From positions 1 to 61,231 of IMG/VR virus record IMGVR_UViG_3300049222_000815: a DNA stretch of 61,231 nt; one strand, 5' to 3'. A program made the translations under genes and the position numbers. This stretch comes from a virus. This document shows positions 7,008 through 13,799 of the stretch, one piece after another (position 1 is the stretch's first letter; each line of letters opens with the position of its first letter). The notes beneath the pieces are model-generated. The model was not told the DNA's origin, ran no database searches, and was given only the letters and a program-made list of their open reading frames with translations.

Positions 7008-7589
7008 TTATTTAATTCTTATTTCTTTCCAATTTACTAATTTAGATTTAACTTGATCTCTGATATGTCTTTGTTTTGCATTGAGTTGACTCTTGCCACT
7101 TTTAACTTCTATAAAAGTAATTTCTTCATCTCCAAATGAGATATAGTCTATAGGCTTGCCTAAAAAAGTACATTCTTCGGGGTTAAATTCAAATTGATCG
7201 AGAAATGGAGCTAATGTTTCTGCAATAGAACCGAGTCGTACTTCACTACTTTTCTTTTGCGATAAAACTTTTTTCCTGTTCTCAGTTTCTTCTTCTAATT
7301 TTTGTTGCAGATCTTCAAAATCTTTTTGTAATTGCTTTTCTCTTGATTGTAATTCAAATTTTGTTTCTTCAATGAATTTTTGCTCAACAGCAAAACTTGA
7401 ATGTAATTTATTTAAATTTTCTTGAAAATAAGTTTCTTTATTTTGAAGTTCTAATTCTTTGTTTTGTAATTTTTTGTTAAGATTCTGTATTGCAGAATCG
7501 GCGTTAAGCTTACTTTTGTTTTGATAAAAAATGTAAATTGTTAAACATATTATACACGCAACGAGTGCAATTTCAAATAAAATATTCAA
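7008..7589 (-). CDS. Membrane-anchored Holliday junction resolvase-related nuclease
   Basis: 193 aa, starting with TTG just after the preceding stop; no ATG precedes the hydrophobic N-terminus. Residues ~3-22 form a transmembrane helix, ~28-115 a long Glu/Lys/Gln coiled coil, and ~117-193 a nuclease domain: GSIAETLAPFLDQF, GKPIDYISFG, ITFIEVKSGKSQL and KQRHIRDQV. The IDY ... EVKSG pattern is the PD-(D/E)XK core of the family related to archaeal Holliday junction resolvases (Endonuc_Holl type). The anchor implies activity at the inner membrane, perhaps on entering or competing DNA. Fold confident, role inferred. Confidence 0.75.
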   Translation of the reverse strand: MNILFEIALVACIICLTIYIFYQNKSKLNADSAIQNLNKKLQNKELELQNKETYFQENLNKLHSSFAVEQKFIEETKFELQSREKQLQKDFEDLQQKLEEETENRKKVLSQKKSSEVRLGSIAETLAPFLDQFEFNPEECTFLGKPIDYISFGDEEITFIEVKSGKSQLNAKQRHIRDQVKSKLVNWKEIRIK

Positions 7590-7591
7590 AA

Positions 7592-7837
7592 TTACTTTTT
7601 GCAGATAGAAATAATACGATCATGTCTAAATGAGCGAATTTGTTTTCTTGCAAAACAGTAAGCTTTGAATCCAACATTATTTCTTTGCATTTTTTGGTTA
7701 CCAAAAGATTGATTTAATTTAATGTTACCAATTTCATAAGTTTTAATTATATTTTTAGTATTTTTATAAACTATATAATATCGTTTGCAAAATAAACAAT
7801 TAAATTTACCTTTTATTGATTTTATAAATCTAATCAT
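7592..7837 (-). CDS. Small basic protein with WYL-like motif
   Basis: 81 aa. Residues ~20-36 (YYIVYKNTKNIIKTYEI) and ~56-76 (VGFKAYCFARKQIRSF then RHDRIISI) echo the strand pattern and the AYCxxRxxxRxFRxDRI signature of WYL domains, a ligand- or nucleic-acid-sensing fold in transcription regulators. Here it would be a free-standing WYL-like minidomain without the usual helix-turn-helix. Overlaps the upstream membrane gene by four bases. Moderate confidence in the fold resemblance. Confidence 0.5.
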   Translation of the reverse strand: MIRFIKSIKGKFNCLFCKRYYIVYKNTKNIIKTYEIGNIKLNQSFGNQKMQRNNVGFKAYCFARKQIRSFRHDRIISICKK

Positions 7838-8034
7838 AATAGATCATGCTTTTCGCAAAAAGCCATACTGTATCCAGCCTTATAATGAAAATTTTGAGAG
7901 AAAAAGAACATGCATAAAATGATGTAGGGCTCCCAAGAATTGAATTCAAAATTCATAAATAATAAAAATGCAACCACAAAAAGTGGGCAAAATTTATGTA
8001 AAGTATAATTGATTATTGCGTTAGTCTGATTCAT
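7834..8034 (-). CDS. Small membrane protein, 66 aa
   Basis: Two hydrophobic segments (residues ~13-27 CPLFVVAFLLFMNF and ~34-47 EPYIILCMFFFSQNF) and a polar C-terminus ending CEKHDLL. No known family. It overlaps the dCMP deaminase gene by 14 bases upstream and the WYL-like gene by 4 bases downstream, so it sits in a translationally coupled string. Confidence 0.5.
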   Translation of the reverse strand: MNQTNAIINYTLHKFCPLFVVAFLLFMNFEFNSWEPYIILCMFFFSQNFHYKAGYSMAFCEKHDLL

Positions 8035-8452
8035 ATTTTTTAATGTTAATGTTAGCTTTTTTTAATAATTTAATTCCATCTTTATTTTTATAATGTTTTT
8101 TGAATACTACCCTACTGATGCCTGACTGTATGATGAGCTTCGCGCAGTCAATACATGGAGCGATTGTGATATACATTGTAGCTCCAAGACTTGATTGAGT
8201 AGATTTAGATAATTTTGTGATAGCATTACTTTCTGCATGTAAAACTTCACGCTTAGTACACAACTTACCATTAGGTAGGGAGTCTTCACAGTTGTTATCG
8301 AAGCCTTTTGGAGTGCCGTTATATCCGTCAGATATAATAGATCCATTTTTGACGATAATACAGCCAACTTTCTTGCGGCGAGCATTAGAAAGTTGAGACC
8401 ATGTTTTACATATTTTAAGGTAAGCTTCATCTAATTTTGATTGAGAAGCCAT
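8021..8452 (-). CDS. dCMP deaminase
   Basis: 143 aa. Converts dCMP to dUMP. Zinc-site motifs are complete: HAESNAI (His ligand and catalytic Glu, ~residues 77-83) and TIAPCIDCAKLI (two Cys, ~97-108). SNARRKKVGCIIVKNG and SDGYNGTPKGF match the substrate-binding region of phage and bacterial dCMP deaminases. It pairs functionally with the dUTPase at 54.9 kb and the dNMP kinase. The best promoter nearby overlaps its own ATG, so translation may depend on read-through from upstream. Confidence 0.92.
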   Translation of the reverse strand: MASQSKLDEAYLKICKTWSQLSNARRKKVGCIIVKNGSIISDGYNGTPKGFDNNCEDSLPNGKLCTKREVLHAESNAITKLSKSTQSSLGATMYITIAPCIDCAKLIIQSGISRVVFKKHYKNKDGIKLLKKANINIKKYESD

Positions 8453-8479
8453 TGTACTATAAAATAATTAAAATGTCAA
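8451..8479 (-). promoter_or_regulatory. Class I (sigma-70-like) promoter overlapping a start codon
   Basis: TTGACA (8474-8479), 17-base spacer, TACAAT (8451-8456). The -10 shares two bases with the dCMP deaminase ATG (8450-8452), so a transcript from it would begin inside the gene. Either the box is fortuitous or it drives downstream genes. Confidence 0.5.
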
Positions 8480-8482
8480 GAA

Positions 8483-8692
8483 CTAATTTATATTTTCTGG
8501 CTCTGTAGTCTCTACAATAACAATACTTTTGTAGCCTGGATCTTTAAATGACTTTAATGAATCCACTAAACTGTCTGCATAAGACCTAGCTTCTTCAATA
8601 GTCCAGTAATCTTTTGGCCAAGCTCTTCTGCCATCTCTAGTGACAACATAAAAAACATCTTTTTTACTTTTTCTTCCAGTTGATTGAGTCAT
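8483..8692 (-). CDS. Hypothetical protein, 69 aa
   Basis: I place the start at the ATG at 8690-8692 (MTQSTGRKSKKDVFYVV) rather than 15 codons upstream, because upstream residues are low-complexity and overlap a small frame ending at 8664. The protein has a strand-rich core (FYVVTRDGRRAWPKDYWTIEE, split as FYVVTRDGRRAW and PKDYWTIEE) resembling small phage proteins of unknown role. No catalytic motif. Confidence 0.5.
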   Translation of the reverse strand: MTQSTGRKSKKDVFYVVTRDGRRAWPKDYWTIEEARSYADSLVDSLKSFKDPGYKSIVIVETTEPENIN

Positions 8693-8825
8693 AATTATTA
8701 TTATATTTGATTTTGGCAAAAGGTCTAGGCTTGTCACCTTTACCGTTTTGCTTTAAATTTTTATAGGCAGCCACACTAGCACTATCACATTTTTTAGACG
8801 AGCAAGATTTAGCTTGTTTACTCAT
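8664..8825 (-). CDS. Small Lys/Ser-rich protein, 53 aa
   Basis: Open frame from ATG at 8823-8825 (MSKQAKSCSSKKCDSASVA) to TAA at 8664-8666. It overlaps the start of the downstream gene by 29 bases, fills the only gap here, and has two Cys in a CSSKKC pattern plus a basic C-terminus (YDSINWKKK). TATAAT lies 16 bases upstream of the ATG. Plausible but unconfirmed. Confidence 0.4.
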   Translation of the reverse strand: MSKQAKSCSSKKCDSASVAAYKNLKQNGKGDKPRPFAKIKYNNNYDSINWKKK

Positions 8826-8862
8826 AATAAATACTAATTAATAAATGTATTATAAATGCAAA

Positions 8863-9342
8863 CTAAGATTTTTTCCACTCTTGAGTGCCTTTAATAGAAA
8901 AAAGATCAGAAACTTTAATTTGCGTAATAGTTTCTAAAGTACCTTTCCTTCTAAATAGTCTGTATTTAGAATTCCAAGCTTTATCTACATATGGTAAGTC
9001 CCAGCGAACTAAATCTGAAGAAGATAGCCAATCTAATAAAGCTTTACGCGGCACTAAAATAAAACTATCCTTGGTTTCAAATGCAACAAATAAAGCTTTA
9101 CCATAAAGCCAGCCTTTATACCCTTTTGAATTTTGATACTCAATGTAAATCCAATTGTTTGGGTTTTTGTTGTTTCTCTTTTTAATATCTAAAGAAAAAA
9201 CACTAGGGTTACCATTGACATGACCTTCTAGTAGAATGTCAATATTATTTTTTCTGTCTCCAGACGAAGGAGGAATAATTTTATAACCTTTACTTGAGGC
9301 TATTTCTTTAAAGAGAGACCTGTAGCTAATATTTTTTGACAT
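8863..9342 (-). CDS. PD-(D/E)XK nuclease-like protein, 159 aa
   Basis: Residues ~30-56 show GDRKNNIDILLEG followed by VFSLDIKKRN, matching D...(D)xK of the PD-(D/E)XK fold, then NNWIYIEYQNSKGYKGWLYG and ALFVAFE, which are typical core strands. Similar small nuclease-like proteins are common in T4-like marine phages; substrate unknown. It ends the uvsE transcript, two bases after that gene's stop, so a repair or recombination role is possible. Confidence 0.6.
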   Translation of the reverse strand: MSKNISYRSLFKEIASSKGYKIIPPSSGDRKNNIDILLEGHVNGNPSVFSLDIKKRNNKNPNNWIYIEYQNSKGYKGWLYGKALFVAFETKDSFILVPRKALLDWLSSSDLVRWDLPYVDKAWNSKYRLFRRKGTLETITQIKVSDLFSIKGTQEWKKS

Positions 9343-9344
9343 TA

Positions 9345-10424
9345 TTAAGAATCATATAAGGCATTAAAAGATCGCGCTGTATCTTTTGACTTTTTGTATT
9401 TATTTTTAGTTATTGCAATAATAACCTCTTCAGTAACTCTATCTTCTTCTTCAGGCATGGTATACTTAATGATAGCTTTATCACGTTTGCGTACATCACA
9501 TTCCCATTTAATGCCATAATTATAATCTGGTATGGCTTGACTAAGATACTCAGTAGAATAACCCTTAGAATCTTTTTCTGACCACAAGAATACTGGCACT
9601 ACGCCCATCCAAGTTTCATGAAATGCTCCTATATTAACATAAGAATCTACAGTTTCAGAACCATCAAATGAGCCAGGATTTTGCTGATCAGCTACATTAT
9701 AATAACTTAAAACCATTCCGTCTTCATATTTTTCATGCAAATAAACATGAAAATATTTAAATAAATTAACACAATTCCAAAAACCTGTGGACTCATTTTG
9801 TATAACAATACGATTTTGAGTTTCTTTATTGAGTGATTTAAAGTTTTTATAAAATAGTTTTAAATCAGAAACAATAGAATCATGTGATTCAGAGTTTGGT
9901 GTGTGATACGGTTTAATAACTATAGGATTAGATGTATTAGAGGGAAATCCAGCATTTTCAAAAAACCAACTATGAAAGTTTAGCTCTTTAAATGTGCGAT
10001 TAATGTCTTCTTCATCTTCAGAAATTAATGTATTTGTGGAGTCAGGGTAAACGGATAAAGTAACATTGTGCTGCCTAGCCGTTACTCCAATAGATCTAAT
10101 CTTAGATAAGATGCTTGAGCTTGATGGCAAATCATCAATAGTTAAATTTAATGAGTCGCTAAAATCAGAAATTAAGCTAAAAATTGAACTACTAATTCTA
10201 TAATGATGAATATTAACCTTGGGGAGAAAATCAATAATATTTTCAGTTAAATCAAGATTGTGGCATATCCTGTTAGATAATTCCTCTAACGCGGATTCTC
10301 TACCACCACTTTCTTCAAGAGCTAAAAAGTTTTTTTGACTTATTCCCGAAAAGGTATAAGAGCCATCTGGGTCTTTTTCTTTAAGTAGTTCTGATGATCC
10401 AATTAATCCATAAAATACATTCAT
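9345..10424 (-). CDS. uvsE: UV damage endonuclease (UvdE/UvsE family)
   Basis: 359 aa. Nicks DNA 5' of UV photoproducts, starting alternative excision repair. A TIM-barrel pattern is visible: NLDLTENIIDFLPKVNIHHYRISSSI (read as NLDLTENIIDFLP and KVNIHHYRISSSI), the family hallmark near residues 56-82; RQHNVTLSVYPD (~115-126); a metal-ligand Glu/Asp strand RIVIQNES (~209-216); and IGAFHETWMG with a late His/Glu ligand. A class II box ends nine bases upstream of its ATG. Photodamage repair fits a surface-water phage. Confidence 0.8.
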   Translation of the reverse strand: MNVFYGLIGSSELLKEKDPDGSYTFSGISQKNFLALEESGGRESALEELSNRICHNLDLTENIIDFLPKVNIHHYRISSSIFSLISDFSDSLNLTIDDLPSSSSILSKIRSIGVTARQHNVTLSVYPDSTNTLISEDEEDINRTFKELNFHSWFFENAGFPSNTSNPIVIKPYHTPNSESHDSIVSDLKLFYKNFKSLNKETQNRIVIQNESTGFWNCVNLFKYFHVYLHEKYEDGMVLSYYNVADQQNPGSFDGSETVDSYVNIGAFHETWMGVVPVFLWSEKDSKGYSTEYLSQAIPDYNYGIKWECDVRKRDKAIIKYTMPEEEDRVTEEVIIAITKNKYKKSKDTARSFNALYDS

Positions 10425-10433
10425 GTGATAATG

Positions 10434-10442
10434 ATTACACTA
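10434..10442 (-). promoter_or_regulatory. Class II promoter-like box (TAGTGTAAT)
   Basis: TAGTGTAAT on the minus strand, 9 bases before the UvdE ATG. The TAA inside it is also the stop codon of the upstream 99-aa gene, so this instance is partly constrained by coding. Confidence 0.4.
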
Positions 10443-10734
10443 AACTATCAGGTATTTCGTCTTTTTTTGAATTATCTTCTGTATTTGATTTAGGTTGATC
10501 TTGTGAAGCTGGTGTAGATTCTTTGTCTTTATTGAGATACAAAACATAGTCTGGCTTCTTGTCTGCATCTTTATATCGATTAGGAAACATGACTACCTTC
10601 ACTTTCTTTTTAACTCCAAGCTCATCAATTTCTATAGAGCCAGATAAATATTTGCCTTTTGCACTTTCTCTAGTCCAAAAAGCCCCTATTTCGCGTTGAG
10701 ACCAATCTGATTTTGTATTTTGTTCTTCTAACAT
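10435..10734 (-). CDS. Conserved small phage protein, 99 aa (DUF736-like core)
   Basis: Residues ~14-65 (REIGAFWTRESAKGKYLSG, SIEIDELGVKKKVKVVMFPN, KKPDYVLYL) form a beta-rich core like small phage or plasmid proteins ending in a PDYxV strand (DUF736-type). The last 30 residues are disordered and acidic (SQDQPKSNTEDNSKKDEIP). OB-like folds of this kind are sometimes nucleic-acid-associated, but no function can be assigned. It starts 15 bases from a divergent plus-strand gene. Confidence 0.6.
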   Translation of the reverse strand: MLEEQNTKSDWSQREIGAFWTRESAKGKYLSGSIEIDELGVKKKVKVVMFPNRYKDADKKPDYVLYLNKDKESTPASQDQPKSNTEDNSKKDEIPDSLV

Positions 10735-10749
10735 AGTGTATATAGTTTT

Positions 10750-11061
10750 ATGGTTATTATATTTGACTGCCAGCTTACTGAACCACCGAGTTCAGTTCAC
10801 TGCTTTAGAGATGTAACTTTGTATAGTGAGGTTTTTTTGAGAAATGAAAATATTATTAAGTGCCCAAGTGGAACTAGATCGTTTTATTGGGAATGGATTA
10901 AAAAATATGGAGCTCATGATTTTGTTAAAGAAATTATATCAAACGAAGAAGATCAAGAAGGTTTAACTATAGGTGAGGGTTGTAACATTAATTTTAAAAT
11001 ACTTAACGAAATTTCAGTAAGTCAATTAATTTTAGCTTTAATAAATACTAGGAAAATTTAG
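10750..11061 (+). CDS. Lone plus-strand gene, hypothetical, 103 aa
   Basis: The 313-base interval has no minus-strand frame, and this frame reads as a normal globular protein (RSFYWEWIKKYGAHDFVKE, then GEGCNINFKILNEISVSQLI). It starts 15 bases from the divergent 99-aa gene and ends overlapping the convergent 11048-11368 gene by 14 bases. TATAGT lies only three bases before the ATG, so the true start may be internal. No family recognised. Confidence 0.5.
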   Translation: MVIIFDCQLTEPPSSVHCFRDVTLYSEVFLRNENIIKCPSGTRSFYWEWIKKYGAHDFVKEIISNEEDQEGLTIGEGCNINFKILNEISVSQLILALINTRKI

Positions 11062-11368
11062 ATACTACTTTAGCGTCTTTATGTAAAGCTGTAGGCTCTC
11101 CGCTTATCACGCCATGTGTTGAGCTTTTTTGGCTAGACGCTTCTGTTTGAGTGTCTGAGTTTAAACTTGGATACATGTCTAGCAACACATTAATCTGAAC
11201 TTCTAATTCTGATATTTGCTTTAGCGTGTTTTTCAGAGAATCACAAAAACCTGCTCCCGAAGGGTTTGAGGAGATAGCTTGAAAATCTGAGACAAGCATA
11301 TTTCTATTACTAACTAAATTGTAATAAATGGATTGAATATATGAAGGAGTTTGATTGTTTTCGCTCAT
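11048..11368 (-). CDS. Hypothetical helical protein, 106 aa
   Basis: N-terminal two thirds predicted helical with a coiled-coil segment (LKNTLKQISELEVQINVLLDMY, read as LKNTLKQISELE and VQINVLLDMY), then a polar Ser/Thr-rich tail with ALHKDAKVVSKFS. No catalytic residues seen. Preceded by TACTATCAT 8-16 bases before the ATG, which may serve as a promoter. Function unknown. Confidence 0.5.
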   Translation of the reverse strand: MSENNQTPSYIQSIYYNLVSNRNMLVSDFQAISSNPSGAGFCDSLKNTLKQISELEVQINVLLDMYPSLNSDTQTEASSQKSSTHGVISGEPTALHKDAKVVSKFS

Positions 11369-11406
11369 TTTAATGATAGTAAAATATTAATTATTTAATT
11401 CTATAT

Positions 11407-11946
11407 TTATCTAAACTTTTTTTGAAGTAATCTCCATCTGTCTGAATCAATAGTTTTGCTACCATTATCTATAGCATAAAGCATATCAACTATTTCATCT
11501 ACAGAATTATAGATATATTTATGGGGAAGCATGCCAAGCATCCAGAGGGGAGTTTTTGTCTTGCCGCCCTCCATACTTACAAAGACGGGCTTTTTTTCTC
11601 TTACCGCAGTAACAATTTCTTCCGCACTTCCCCAAGAAGCAACATCAGGTACTAAGTGAGCAATAATAAAATCAGATCTATCTACTAAGTTTAAGTCGTA
11701 AGCTCTGACCATTCTCATTCTTTCTGTAACTCTATCGTATTGCTTTGTTTTCATCCAAGTGTCCATTTCTTGGCGTGAAACTTCATCTTCTTCAACATCT
11801 TTAATGAAAGGTTTTTCATAAGGATTGAAACATGTTATTGATAGAGGAGATAGTTTTGCGGTTACATCTTTTCTCCAGTCTCTACCGCTAAGATATTGCA
11901 TGTGACCAACTAAGTATGTTTTGGTTTTGAATAGAAGATTTTTCAT
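11407..11946 (-). CDS. Nucleoside 2-deoxyribosyltransferase-like protein
   Basis: 179 aa. Rossmann-like start TYLVGHMQYLSGRDWRKDV (~residues 10-28), then FNPYEKP, a conserved Asp-containing strand DLNLVDRSDFIIAHLVPD (~84-101), and WGSAEEIVTAVREKKPVF (~104-121), all typical of the nucleoside deoxyribosyltransferase-like superfamily. It may move deoxyribose between bases or cleave a nucleotide glycosidic bond, in salvage or base-modification pathways or in defence countermeasures. Own class I promoter lies between it and the tRNA. Confidence 0.7.
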   Translation of the reverse strand: MKNLLFKTKTYLVGHMQYLSGRDWRKDVTAKLSPLSITCFNPYEKPFIKDVEEDEVSRQEMDTWMKTKQYDRVTERMRMVRAYDLNLVDRSDFIIAHLVPDVASWGSAEEIVTAVREKKPVFVSMEGGKTKTPLWMLGMLPHKYIYNSVDEIVDMLYAIDNGSKTIDSDRWRLLQKKFR

Positions 11947-11955
11947 AATATGATT

Positions 11956-11984
11956 ATATTATCATAATAAATTAATTATGTCAA
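11956..11984 (-). promoter_or_regulatory. Class I (sigma-70) promoter downstream of the tRNA
   Basis: TTGACA (11979-11984), 17-base spacer, TAATAT (11956-11961), extended -10 TGA. Nine bases separate the -10 from the ATG at 11946, leaving room for a leader of only 2-3 bases. Confidence 0.75.
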
Positions 11985-11992
11985 GAACAAAT

Positions 11993-12082
11993 TGGCGGAG
12001 AGGACAGGATTTGAACCTGCGGAAGGATTACTCCTTCAACGCTTTAGCAAAGCGCCGCCTTAAACCACTCAGCCACCTCTCC
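11993..12082 (-). tRNA. tRNA-Ser (anticodon GCU), CCA encoded
   Basis: 90 nt. Acceptor GGAGAGG pairs with CCTCTCC, followed by discriminator G and genomic CCA (11993-11995). The anticodon loop is TTGCTAA with stem GCGCT/AGCGT, giving GCU for AGC/AGU codons. A long variable arm (AAGGAGTAATCCTT) and GGTTCAAATCC T-arm confirm a serine tRNA. It lies four bases after the tmRNA and is probably processed from the same transcript. AGU/AGC supply suits an AT-rich phage. Confidence 0.95.
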
Positions 12083-12086
12083 AAAA

Positions 12087-12449
12087 TGGTGGACGTGGCG
12101 GGAGTTGAACCCGCGTCTTTAAATTGTCAGCAATACAAATCTACAAGTTTAGTTAATTTTTTTTTAAGTTGTGATATTAACATCTAACTACTTATTTGAA
12201 TTATTTACAGTTGAGGTAATAAGTAAACCATTCTGGGTCTGCAGATAGATGACCCCACAATCCCTTTATCTGCGTCAAAGGTTGTGAGGTAGCAGGTCTT
12301 AAGCTGCTAGAGCAAGCTCTTGCTTATTAAAAGCGAGGGCTTTAACACGTGACTTGTTGCCAGGTATCAATTTGTGCCTTTTTAAGGAGCCAGACACACT
12401 CCTACTTGCAATGTATAGATTCAACTCAAATCGAATCCAGTACACGCCC
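12087..12449 (-). ncRNA. ssrA: tmRNA (one-piece, standard orientation)
   Basis: About 363 nt. The 5' end GGGCGTG pairs with CACGTCC before the terminal CCA (one G-U pair). The 5' region has the diagnostic CTGGATTCGA and the 3' end the T-arm GACGCGGGTTCAACTCCCGC. The tag frame most likely resumes at GGC and reads GNKSRVKALAFNKQELALAA then TAA (12299-12301). This 20-residue tag ends in ALAA, a canonical protease degron. An upstream AGGAG/CTCCT pairing at ~12380-12405 fits pseudoknot 1. Promoter at 12477-12505; the ~20-base 5' leader needs RNase P. It rescues stalled ribosomes; SmpB is not in the window. Confidence 0.93.
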
Positions 12450-12476
12450 AAAAATTTTTCAAAGAACTTACATACT

Positions 12477-12505
12477 GTTATACAGTAAAAAAACAAAAAT
12501 GTCAA
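12477..12505 (-). promoter_or_regulatory. Class I (sigma-70) promoter of tmRNA and tRNA-Ser
   Basis: TTGACA (12500-12505), 17-base spacer, TATAAC (12477-12482), preceded by CTG. It lies five bases beyond the virion-protein stop codon. It gives the stable RNAs a dedicated strong promoter, about 27 bases before the mature tmRNA 5' end. Confidence 0.8.
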
Positions 12506-12509
12506 GAAA

Positions 12510-13799
12510 TTAAATAGGATTACCCCAATTCAATATCTTTGGCTGATCTGGGAAATGACTTTTACCTAAGATGAACATACCATTTTTTTGATCATCAATA
12601 CTACCAATAGATACATTGAAAGTTAAATTGACTGTTTTGTTTGCTGAGATGCTAGACTCAAAAGATTCAACATCAAAAATTGCACCTTTAAAGTAGTACG
12701 CCATGTTGGTAGTACTTGGGTGTAACTCTCGTTCGCAAGCATGAACTCCTCTGCAATCTTCCATGGATATAACCAAATTATTTAATTCTGTTGGGCATTG
12801 GATGAATTTAGCTAAATTTTTATTATCTTTTAATTCATTTAAAAAAGCAGTTATTTGAATTTGTATGTTGGCTGGAAAATTAAGTACTCTAGCAAAACCA
12901 AAAGTGCTACCAATCTTATGTATTTTTGTATTACCAATAGGCATGTTGATGCTAAATCCTTGTATGTGAGCTGCCCCTAAGTGATAATCACTTAAGTCTA
13001 AAGTTTGTTGAGATAATAAAGCTCCATCATCAAGAGCAATTTTAATATCTCCAGGACGTAAAGCTCCTGCCCCTTCTTGGTATACAATGTCATTCAAGCC
13101 ATTAACTTTTTCATAAACAAAACTTTCATATGTATCAGGAATGCTGAAATGTAAATCACACGCCTGTAAATCTCTGGAGGGGTCGATAGCTGGTAGAGGG
13201 TTATTGCAAACTCCTTTATATGTAGTGATTGTAAATGCGTCAAAGCTCATTCTAGCTTTTGGAGTTGAACCAATTTCAGCATTTACAGCATACTGGTTCA
13301 AAAAAGCATTTCCAATACCGATAACTTTTACTTCGTCACCCATAGACTCTAAATTAGAGTGAACTATTTGGTGGCCTGCAGCCGTAGTAGCGATAAAAAA
13401 GTTGCAACCAAATCTCCCATCTGGAGATAAATGTTTAGCTATTGCTTGATGCTCTCCATCAGTAATAAAACCTAAAACTTGCTCATTATAGCCGTCAGCT
13501 AAACAGTACTCAAAGTCTATGGATACGGACGGAGAATTAAGTATAACATTGTCTACCCTACCCAAACTGCCAAACTGATTGATAGTTTCTCTATCTAAGT
13601 TGATAGAATAATTAATATCTTGTATTCTATGTAATTGGCGAACTAAATTGCCTGAGCAATCTATCCAAGAAGTATTTCTATTTTTGCAATCAGCATCAAA
13701 TTTAACGCCATCATTAAAATGATATCCTGTAGCATCAAAACTGCAGTATAGGAATTCACTTCCATAATTGACATTATTTCTTCCCTGATTTTTTTTCAC
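12510..13799 (-). CDS. Putative virion protein (tail-tube-like), 429 aa
   Basis: GTG start, 26 bases inside the upstream unfoldase gene. Almost entirely beta-rich with Asn/Gly turns. Segments such as VRQLHRIQDINYSINLDRET, VDNVILNSPSVSIDFEYCL and YNEQVLGFI resemble phage tail-tube or other jelly-roll structural proteins, and a C-terminal NKTVNLTFNVSIGS strand is typical of them. No enzymatic motif. Co-transcribed with the unfoldase from a class II box, which supports late expression. Structural assignment is by composition and pattern, not by a known family. Confidence 0.55.
   Translation of the reverse strand: MKKNQGRNNVNYGSEFLYCSFDATGYHFNDGVKFDADCKNRNTSWIDCSGNLVRQLHRIQDINYSINLDRETINQFGSLGRVDNVILNSPSVSIDFEYCLADGYNEQVLGFITDGEHQAIAKHLSPDGRFGCNFFIATTAAGHQIVHSNLESMGDEVKVIGIGNAFLNQYAVNAEIGSTPKARMSFDAFTITTYKGVCNNPLPAIDPSRDLQACDLHFSIPDTYESFVYEKVNGLNDIVYQEGAGALRPGDIKIALDDGALLSQQTLDLSDYHLGAAHIQGFSINMPIGNTKIHKIGSTFGFARVLNFPANIQIQITAFLNELKDNKNLAKFIQCPTELNNLVISMEDCRGVHACERELHPSTTNMAYYFKGAIFDVESFESSISANKTVNLTFNVSIGSIDDQKNGMFILGKSHFPDQPKILNWGNPI

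Noticed and set aside
12299-12505. 68-aa reading frame on the minus strand across the tmRNA
   Set aside because: It starts inside the promoter -35 and ends with the tmRNA tag codons (…ALAA stop). Only the tag part is translated, from the resume codon.
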